From: Aurelia coerulea
Taxonomy: Eukaryota; Cnidaria; Scyphozoa; Semaeostomeae; Ulmaridae
Assembly (NCBI GenBank): GCA_039566865.1
Contig: CM076948.1
Coordinates: 25,667,001-25,731,000 of the forward strand
Reading direction: 5' to 3'
DNA: 64,000 nucleotides
The position numbers and the translations under genes are program-made. The notes under the pieces are model-generated. The model saw only the letters and a list, made by a program, of their open reading frames with translations. It ran no database searches and was not told where the DNA came from. Every line of letters begins with the position of its first letter. Positions within the stretch are counted from its first letter, which is position 1. Below, piece by piece: positions 47,656 through 64,000 of the stretch.

Positions 47656-47833
47656 TAAATGAACAATAACAAAACAAAAATTAACAATGACACTGGCGCA
47701 GAGGGGCATTTTGGCCACAATTTGATACACTTTTAATGAAATCATTTACAATTGTGATAGAATTTAAAGAGTTATGCCAAAAATGCCCCTCCATCTTTTC
47801 CACCGTTGTTTATTGGTTCATTGATATACTTAC

Positions 47834-49147
47834 AATTAAGAATGATCCACCAGCATTGTCATGCAGAATTGGACAAGGGCTACCAGCAGCAATGCCAATA
47901 ACATACGCACACAATACAGAATACACAGCAGTCCAGAGAACCATGTAGTTGACAGAATTTATCGCCACAACATAAAACAAGAGTGATGCCACTGGATTTG
48001 CTATTGCTGATAGCGTCAACGCTAAATGATACGTCTTCTCTCCATATGGCAGGCAAGCATATGACAGAATAGATGGTATCACTCCATTAAAAACGGCATT
48101 CAAATACGCTTGCAGGACAAGGACGAGCAGCAAAAGTTTCATGGAGAGCGTTGGGGAATCATTTGTGTCTTCTACGGTCTGTGTGTAAACTGATTCTGAA
48201 ACTAGTGAACTTTGGGAATCTTTATCCACCGCTGACGTTAACTCTAGCTCAAGTAACTCATGTGGGTCATGATCTGTTTCCGAGTGATATCGGATTCTGC
48301 CTTCAAGTGGTTTGTGCTCATCTTTGGAGATTTTCTTGTTTGGTAATGACTCCTTTGGTTTGACATGTTCCATCTTTGCTTTAGGGAGGTAGTTCAAGAG
48401 AATGAAGCAAACTTCACAAATGATCATAATGACAACAAGAAAGAAGAAAAAACCATCAGCAGAGAACAATGGCTCATCAGGCTTCAGTGATAACTTTTCC
48501 GTCTTTTTATCAGATGTGGCATTTGAAGTAGAATTGTACGTTCCATTCAGCAATCCAATCAGTGTTGAATTCTTTAGTACTTTGTCTCTAAAAATTGGGC
48601 ACTTGATCGAACTTGAACCAACTCCTTGCAGTAGAGCAACAATACTTGGAAGCAAACCACTGAGCCCTTGACCAACAAAAAATGTGACAATATAGCCCGA
48701 TTTAAACTGTCCCATGAACGGCAAAAATGTCACTGATGAGGTACAAGCCATTAGTGCCAAGAAAAATACCAGGGTGAGGAGGGCTGTGCTGTGTGGGGCG
48801 CCCCCAACAATAGAAGTCTCCTTCCAAAGGAAACCCAGCAGTGTGCACGCTAACGCAGCAATTACAATAATAACATGTGTTACTATGGATTCTTTGATGA
48901 TGTGAGGTGCATACTTGCTTCCAATAGTGTACAGCAGTGGTCCGATGTTGCCTAGTTGGATCACAACGGTGATGTAGGAGGGCAAATTCCAACCTTCTGG
49001 GGCATGCTGAACCAAAATAGGCAACTCAACCCATAGGCCATTTACTGCCACCCAAGAACCAGTGCCGAAGAAGCACACGATCAATCCAATTAATGGCGAG
49101 ATATTGCTTTTAGAAAGCTTATTACGTAAATATGAAACGACCTTCAT
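47834..49147 (-). CDS. SLC52A: SLC52A-type riboflavin transporter (3' incomplete)
   Basis: Multi-pass plasma-membrane carrier for riboflavin (family function). One large exon encodes 438 residues from the ATG at 49147 and ends in phase 0 at a GTAAGT donor (47833-47828). The family signature is clear: GSWVAVNGLWVELPILV, then EGWNLPSYITVVIQLGNIGP, then GSPCPIL near the end. Hydrophobic helices lie roughly at 17-39, 57-77, 88-107, 121-141, 145-170, 232-252, 340-360, 370-395 and 405-425. The loop near residues 190-210 has four N-x-S/T sites; a long acidic cytosolic loop fills about 255-340. The last two or so helices of the family (about 60-70 residues) are absent and should lie in a downstream exon, which I could not find between 39.5 and 47.8 kb. 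An in-frame upstream ATG at 49390 adds 81 residues unlike the family, so 49147 is preferred. Confidence 0.9.
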
Positions 49148-49794
49148 TGCGAATAGAAGTATAGTTGAGTGAAAGTAAATAATAACTTGCCAACTTGAAG
49201 AGTTGTGAGTTTTAGGCAGCTGCTTGTTCTCCGGAGCCCGCCATGCAGCAAATGGAATGAATTTATTTACAAGGGGGTCTGGGACTAGAAACATTCTGTT
49301 CAAACGAAAGTGCTCGTGTTCCGACAATAGAAAAGGCATCAAATGTTGATTGGTAAATAACTTCATTCTGTGATTAAATGGACCAATCACATTGCGTAAG
49401 AATGACAGGAAATGCTACAGTAAATGCCCGAAAATAAGGACCGAGTTGAAACCTGCTTTGACACTGAAATTGTCAAATTAGACTCCCATTTCACAAGAAC
49501 CAATCAACTGTATTTATCATTTATTTCATTGTACAAGAATCCAGATTTACATGCAAAACTGCAGGTTCTTGCCATTGTTGCCAAGGGCTACTTGAGAAAT
49601 TTGTCAAAGATCTTCACTTTATTGTGGGACTCACTGCCCTCCCAGATGAATTGTCACTTCACCATTGCATTGTGGGCCTAAATTAGTTCCGACATGCCAC
49701 TTTTGTTTTCTTCAAGCACAAAAGCTACGGGCAGCAAAAACTTGCGTCTGAAATATGTTTCAGTGGAAATCGTGCGCGTTTGTGGCAAACGAAA

Positions 49795-49945
49795 TGCACA
49801 AGAATTCGAGTTTATCGATGAAAATCTAATTTTTCGATCGATAATGTGGGTTTCTTGGTGAAAAAGTGGGTTTCTGGTTGATAAAGTAAGTTTCTCGGTG
49901 AGAAACTCACTTTTTCGTCGAAAAACCCACATTTTCATCAGTTCA
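49795..49945. repeat. Degenerate repeats with hairpin upstream of SLC52A
   Basis: GTGGGTTTCTTGGTGAAAAA recurs as GTGGGTTTCTGGTTGATAAA and again degenerate, then in inverse as CACTTTTTCGTCGAAAAACC. Confidence 0.55.
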
Positions 49946-50227
49946 ACTTCGCTCCAAGCAAGCATATCTTGAATACCATGCTGGTAATTCGCAGAGAAAT
50001 CATGAAGTTAATCATCTATGCATGAACTATTTATGGTGCATTGAAAAAAACAGCATTTAGTGTCGTGCAAGCCGTCTTTAGCTTTGCTTTCACATATAAG
50101 AGCCCGTAAATCGTCTTTCCTCGTTGAAATGCCTGAGATTTAACAGATGTTCATCAAGAATTTTGCATCGAAAAAACATATGGTTAAATCAAAAAGAGAT
50201 GTTAGCTACACGAAGAATCTGGGTCGA

Positions 50228-50858
50228 GCAACGAGGACAGATAATGTTACAATAGGATCCGCTGCGTTTTATTGACACCCAGATACAAAGCAATTTGTGA
50301 TTGCAGACAGAGGGAATTCCATGCCCGGTTGGTCAAGTTATACACGAAAACAAAGCAAACCGAAAAAATTGCTCTGAAACACAGGTAGCTAGCTCGCTCG
50401 TTGTGCATTCCAGGAATTGTTGTTAAGAGCAAACTTGAGCATAGATCGAAAGAAGAAGGATATATCTACATATCTGCCTCAGGCATTTTATTTTTTTGGT
50501 ACAGAAGCTGAGCAGTAAGTGCTTTAATTAAACCTAGAAAGTAAGAGAATTGAATCGCCTCCCAATTGGCTTTTGCATCAAAGAAATAAAATGCCCGAGG
50601 CAGAAGTTTAGATCTTTCCTTCTTCTTTCGATATGTGCTCATGTTTGCTCTTAAAAACAATTTCTAGAATGCACAACGAGCGAGCTAGCTACCTGTATTT
50701 CAGAGCGATTTTTGCGGCTTGCTTTGTTTTCGTTTATAACTTGACCAACCGGGCATGGAATTCCTTTTGTCTGCAATCACAAATTGCTTTGCATCTAGGT
50801 GTCAATTAAAAGTAGCGGATCCTATTGTAACATTATCTGTCCTTGTTGGGTCGAGCAA
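50228..50858. repeat. Foldback family GACAGATTTTG, upstream of SLC52A
   Basis: Arms CGAGGACAGATAATGTTAC and GTAACATTATCTGTCCTTG. GGGTCGAGCAA occurs at both borders (50221 and 50848), consistent with a 7-9 bp target duplication. Confidence 0.75.
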
Positions 50859-51043
50859 TATTTCTGTGTAATTGCATTCGACTGATGAGGGGCTTTAGAG
50901 AGAGCATCGAAAAATTCGTTTGATATCTACAAAGCATGTAAAAATATCGCTTTCACGCCCGACAACACCAAGCCTGAATTCTGACGTCACTACCAGCCTC
51001 TCTTGCAAGAAAGCTGTGGCGCGAAAGTAAAATTTTGTGATAA

Positions 51044-51178
51044 ATGGCGTCAGCAGGCGTGCCAAAGCAAAATATCGAGATTCGCTCTTTCAAGTTCTTT
51101 GAGCATTTTGGACTCAGAGCTTCTTGGTTTTTCATATTTTTCAAAGGCCGTGGACAAACTCGGGATTCAGCACAGCAG
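51044..51178 (+). CDS. Possible first exon of an unrecognised gene
   Basis: An ATGGCG start opens 45 codons ending in CAG at a consensus GTAAGC donor. The peptide begins MASAGVPKQNIEIRSFKFF and resembles no family I know. No convincing downstream exon was found before the CMIP 3' end. It could equally be a chance ORF with a chance donor. Confidence 0.15.
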
Positions 51179-53332
51179 GTAAGCAGACTTTATCATAAAT
51201 TTAACGTTTGTCCTTTGTTTCATGGAAATTTTGTTGAAAGTTTTGGACTCCTCGATGTCGTTTTGTCCTATTTTGCCACTTTTCGCCAATTGTTGACGAA
51301 ATAAACTTGTCTTTGGTTGAAAGAAAAGAATGTGCTTTTAAAAAAGAAGGAGCACAAATCAAAACTGATGAACAGAAAACATACACAAACGGTGGCAAAC
51401 CATGCTAGTCAATGGTTTCCTTTTTAATTACAATTTACTGTGAGCAGTATTGGACATTTGCAATCCCCTCTTATGATCTAACAGATGAAGCAAAGAAAAC
51501 ACAATTTTATTTCAACGAAATTTAATTATCAAGATAAAGAGAAATATTTGATATTATGCGCGTAAATCGCTCAGTTCGCTTCAACAGCTTTATACATCAA
51601 AGGATTTCTACAGTGTCTAACGCGAGTGCTTATTAGCAAAGTACAGTTTTTCAGATGCGTCTATTTTTACAAGGTGTCAGGGCCTATGCTCAAGCGAAGC
51701 AGCAAGCCTCCGCTTGACAGGAGTTCACATCATACACTCAATAATGATACACAATATCAGTTTAGGTTTGTTTAACCATTTCAAGTCATGTCATCATACC
51801 CTTGGGGATTCAGGTCATGTCACCTTACCCTTGGGAGTCAAAGTCAATTGAAGTCAACGTGAAAAGTCAAACTGGCTTCAGGCAATTTGCATTCATCGCA
51901 CAAGTTGTCATGGGACAAAATGTGTCGAAGAATTCAAAAGATGTTTTATCAAGAGATTGATCACCTGATTTGAATAAGATGTAAACAAACCTCAGCTGAT
52001 TTTGTCTATTGCAAACAACGGGGAAAAGGAATATCAGGAGTATTCTTTAGCCAATTTGCAAGGACAACAAATTATAGGGGCTCTGACCAAAACACGTTTG
52101 GAGTCAGAGAATCAAATTTGTTTTTTGTCTAGTTCTCCTTCCTATTTTAAGAGTAACGATTTAAGAGAACACACACAATCTAATAATGGCTATTAATCGC
52201 TGGATATCCCTTCATCCATAGACGACTGTTATTGCCAAAAATTGCAAACTATACGGAATGATGTCTTTTGGGGGTAAACGTTGTTTCCATATCTTCATTT
52301 CTTACATACTCTAAATTTGACATTTCACGAATGAACTCTTTGGCATCAAATAACTTCTAAAGAACAAGGATCAAATCGTTTTCATTGAATGTTTCAAGGG
52401 TTAATCATACGTTTCAAGGGTCAATTTACGTGAATGTTTTGATGTGCCCAAAACAATCCCCCACGCTTCTCCTCTCGAAAAATGTTTTTAAATTGGTGCC
52501 ATTGCTTCATCCTCTACAATCATCTACAGAAATTAGATAATACTAACTCAACACTAAATTACAAGAATTGCTACAAACGCAATGAAGATGCTGCTAGTTG
52601 TAATCTCGCTCGGGGCAGGAAGGTGCTATGGAGGGCTTCTGGAAATTTCATTAGAGAATGGAGATCCCATGTACTCATTTCAGGCATAAATAGATCATAG
52701 TACTCCTATTTGAGCTTTTTGAGAGCTACTTTTCTCGGCTGCCTTAACAGCATAGGCATCCAATCTGGCTGAAAAATAGGACACATCTCCAAGAATTCGT
52801 CATCAAAACCAAAACAAATGTACATTTAGGCCTATTCTGCCTGTTTTTGCATCCTTCGAAGCACCATTCGCTGTACTCAATTTTGAATATATTTTTGAAC
52901 AAACTTGTCAAGGGTACAATCACAATTTTCATTGTTGTAATGCAAAAAAGCTCTTAACCAGCCCTGAAAATATTCTCTCTTTAACCTCTCTGCAAGACCA
53001 CAACTAAAAGCTCCAAAATATAAATCTCTACTATTCTACAAGTGAATTGGGTGGCAACAAATGACAAAATCGTCACGTGTACGCCTTTTAAGTGACGTGG
53101 ACGGTGAAGAATTAATGTTATACGATATACGTGTACTGTCCTACTAGGGAATAAATTTGATATACGAGACATAAAAACCAAAAATACGGATTCGTTACTT
53201 TTTTTGATATTGTATTGAATTTTCTATCAGACTGTACAAAGGCTACGCGAAAGGAAGATGAAATAAACAGTAATACTACGATAAAACACAACGAGGTAAA
53301 CAGGCAATAGCTTTAATTCCCATATCAAGGGG

Positions 53333-54053
53333 AGCCTCATTCTAAGAAAGGAAGGTTGCTAAAAAGTTCGAAAACCAGGCTCCTAGGTTTCTCGTTGAGG
53401 GACTGCTATCAAAAAACTCCTTGGAATAAATAATGGCAACAAAAATGGACCTCGCACTCCTTTTCAAGCTACCACAACGTCGAACACAATTCTACGGGAC
53501 AAGTAACACGTCTAGCCTCATTCTAAGAAAGGAAAGTAGCTAAAAAGTTCGAAAACCAGGCTCCTAGGTTTCTCGTTGAGAGACTGCTATCAGAGAAACT
53601 CCTTGGAATAAATAATGGCAACAAAAAATGGACCTCAACTCCTTTTCAAGCTACCACAACGTCTAACACAATTCTACAGGACAAGGAACACCTTTAGCTT
53701 CATTCTAAGAAAGGAAGGTGCTAAAAAGCGAAAACCAGGCTCCTAGGTTTCTCGTTGAGGGACTGTTATAAGACAAACTCCTTGGAATAAATAATGGCAA
53801 CAAAAATGGACCTCAACTCCTTTTCAAGCTACCACAACGTCAAACACAATTCTACGGGACAAGGAACACGTTTGCAAGGGGATCCTCATTCTAAGAAAGG
53901 AAGGTTGTTAAAAAGTTGGAAAACCAGCCTTTCAGGTTTCTCGTTAAGCGACTGCCTGCAGACCACCCCACGGAATAAATACAGGACTGAGTGCCGACCT
54001 TTACCTCTCCAAATTCTCAAGCTAACAAACCACTAAATTCTACTGGACTGCGT
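53333..54053 (+). repeat. Four-unit tandem array, about 182-bp period
   Basis: Units start near 53333, 53514, 53696 and 53882 (CCTCATTCTAAGAAAGGAAG). The first three are close; the fourth is diverged. Each contains CTCCTTGGAATAAATAATGG or a variant. The array ends about 210 bp beyond the CMIP stop. Confidence 0.85.
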
Positions 54054-54262
54054 AACAACGATTAAAATGTCCTTTAACGTGGGTGACACTAATTCAATAG
54101 CTTTTAGCAAAGGTACACAACAGTCCGATTGTGTCAATGTTCTCAGTATGTCATCAGATGATGTTTGTATACGCAACAATTCTGCATGAATCAGTCCAAT
54201 AGGTTTAAACTTAATCAGACCATGGTTTGTGTCAGATAATTCAAAGTCAATAATCATCATAT

Positions 54263-62580
<8,318 letters not shown>

Positions 62581-62889
62581 CTGATGACGAAAAAGAACAA
62601 GTTTAGTTCACATATAACACAACTTTGTCATCGACGCAAACTTGCAGAGGCTAAGGTTTTAGAGACACGACGCTGGGAATACGAAAACTGTTTAAGATTC
62701 ATTACGTCAGCGTGCTGAAGAGCCTTGTAAGGGTAATGTTTTGCTGTGGGAAAGAAATCTAACCATCACTGTGACAAAACATGCCCTAACAAGTGGTGAT
62801 TTAAAGTATGGTTTGAAGGTTTCTTGTGGGTGCTTTCTCGAGAAAATCCTTAATAATTTCAGAACTGAGTGGCCGATTTCAGTCAGGTT

Positions 62890-63441
62890 TTTTCATTTTT
62901 TTTTCATTTTATCATTCTTTAAAGTTGGCTATTTACAATAGTTATCAGCATAATATATACATCAACTAATTTAAACCAACTACAACTAAAAATAATTACA
63001 TAATATAAATTATAATACAATATCCTATTTACAACATAGTTTACAGCTGCAGTTTGCCCCCTTCCATGTTTTTATTTTCCTTTTGAAAGCTGCCACTTTT
63101 TCACATGTTTTAATATCGTCACTTAGTGCATTCCAAAGGATGCTGCCTCTGAAGGTTACAGAGTGTAATCCAAAAGTGTGTGTTTTTATTTGAGGCAATT
63201 TTACCAAATTTTTGATCCTAAGGTTGTACTCCACTTGCTTAGTACTGAAAAAATCCCACAGGTATGATGGATTCAACGAATTCAGAGTTTTGAATACTTC
63301 TAACATCAGTTTTTGGAGATTTTTGACGTGGATTGTTGTATCTGCCTCTCTCCTTAGACACATATCAAACGATGCATCATAATCCTTATGGAGCACCCTT
63401 AGTGCACGTTTATGTGTTCTATTAATCTCTTTGTTAATCAT
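62890..63441 (-). mobile_element. LINE ORF2 C-terminal fragment
   Basis: A 138-codon open frame (63441-63025) includes INRTHKRALRVLHKDY and FRGSILWNALSDDIK, typical of the end of a non-LTR retrotransposon ORF2. AT-rich 3' sequence lies at 62890-63020. Intronic within CMIP. Confidence 0.8.
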
Positions 63442-63717
63442 AACATGGATTTGAGCATGTCTACCACTAAATTATATCTTTGCCAATATCATTGTATTGA
63501 TATCCAGGGAGAAGTGGCCTTTCAAACGGGGATACTTTTTCATTCACCCGGTACATAACAGGCTTAAAAAGCAACGAAGAGATCAACAAGGGGTAAGTAA
63601 AAATAGATGGGTTTGGATCTTGTAGATAAAAGCTGGCCAAACAATTAATAATTTATAGAAAATTCTGAACATTTTGATCTAAGAGAGCCTGTAACTTGAA
63701 CGAACTAAAACTGTGTT

Positions 63718-64000
63718 AACTGGGTAACTTGCATCAGCAACCAAGGAGACTTTTACGAGTCTATTTACTATTTTATTGAAATTTAACTGTGTAAAATCAT
63801 GGAAATTCTGGGCAGGATGATGTTATAAGCTTTTTTACTTGAAAAACAATGTTGTTTGAAGAGAGAAACGAAATATGAAACTATGCGAGGTGGGTGGCTT
63901 GCATCAGCAACTGCGTGGAATTTAGTTTCCTCCACATTTTATGAAAATATAACTGCGCAAAATAATAAAAATTCTGGAGAGATTGACACTATAGATTCTT
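63718..64000 (+). repeat. Imperfect tandem repeat at the right edge
   Basis: TAACTTGCATCAGCAAC... TTTATTGAAATTTAACTG at 63724-63790 recurs as TGGCTTGCATCAGCAAC... TTTATGAAAATATAACTG at 63894-63955. Period about 170 bp; it may continue beyond the window. Confidence 0.65.

Larger units (their letters stand above)
39501..47833. other. Transposon-rich spacer between copy C and the SLC52A gene
   Basis: No convincing gene seen. It contains a long foldback (39665-40262), a duplicated 160-bp unit (40631-40917), two short MITEs, an inverted-repeat family member (41640-42190), a TCATAAG-rich element (42543-43235), a SINE (43617-43713), a 1.1-kb TIR element (44371-45468) and a perfect 227-bp tandem duplication (45474-45927). 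The missing terminal exon of SLC52A is expected somewhere in or beyond this interval. Confidence 0.55.
49148..54262. other. Spacer between SLC52A and CMIP
   Basis: Holds the presumed SLC52A 5' region, a degenerate repeat with hairpin (about 49795-49945), a long foldback (50228-50858), one weak candidate exon (51044-51178), and the roughly 182-bp tandem array at 53333-54053 just beyond the CMIP stop. Between 51,200 and 53,300 I see no gene; there is a short duplicated motif near 51,790-51,840. Confidence 0.5.
62581..64000. other. Right-edge intronic sequence of CMIP
   Basis: Upstream (in transcript order) of the first recognised CMIP exon. Contains a LINE 3' portion on the minus strand (62890-63441), a CACCCGGTAC transposon terminus near 63545, and an imperfect tandem repeat reaching the window end (63718-64000). 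No further CMIP exon is recognisable. Confidence 0.5.

Noticed and set aside
48702..48992. Minus-strand frame inside the SLC52A exon
   Set aside because: Out-of-frame shadow of the transporter coding sequence.
49424..49681. 85-codon plus-strand frame upstream of SLC52A
   Set aside because: No domain, no splice support and likely within the transporter's 5' flank; treated as chance.
53333..54053. Possible CRISPR-like array
   Set aside because: The whole 182-bp unit repeats, with no alternation of short repeats and unique spacers, and the genome is eukaryotic.

Overview
The window is animal nuclear DNA: AT-rich by eye, with small exons bounded by GT-AG introns and a heavy load of DNA transposons, foldback elements, SINEs and LINE 3' ends. 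No bacterial-style operon, rRNA, tRNA gene or CRISPR array was seen. The gene set (P4HTM, SLC52A and CMIP homologues) is metazoan. The repeat-dense, intron-rich texture would fit a cnidarian such as a coral or anemone, but that is inference and no species can be named.

Left side, positions 1-39,500, + strand: three tandem paralogues of a transmembrane prolyl 4-hydroxylase with an EF-hand (P4HTM-like). Copy A (237-7,493) enters from the left edge and lacks its first four exons. Copies B (10,314-20,359; 437 aa) and C (25,055-39,500; 430 aa) are complete with 12 exons each. Eight internal exons have exactly the same length in B and C (82, 80, 65, 35, 166, 58, 134, 91 nt), and seven of these are present with the same length in A. 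All copies encode the iron/2-oxoglutarate ligands His-x-Asp, His and Lys. The terminal exon of copy A carries a frame break relative to B and C.

Middle, 39,501-54,262: a long transposon-rich stretch, then one clear gene, an SLC52A-type riboflavin transporter on the - strand (47,834-49,147). Its last coding exon could not be found. A perfect 227-bp tandem duplication, a 1.1-kb terminal-inverted-repeat element and a four-unit, roughly 182-bp tandem array also lie here.

Right side, 54,263-62,580, - strand: nine contiguous 3' exons of a CMIP (C-Maf-inducing protein) homologue, encoding the C-terminal leucine-rich repeat part up to the stop. The 5' part lies beyond the right edge.

The genes do not form a pathway. 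P4HTM is an oxygen-sensing ER hydroxylase, SLC52A a plasma-membrane riboflavin carrier and CMIP a signalling adaptor. The most unusual aspects are the tandem P4HTM expansion, the broken terminal exon of copy A, and several foldback families, some nested, including one with G/C homopolymer blocks near its ends and 8-bp target-site duplications.
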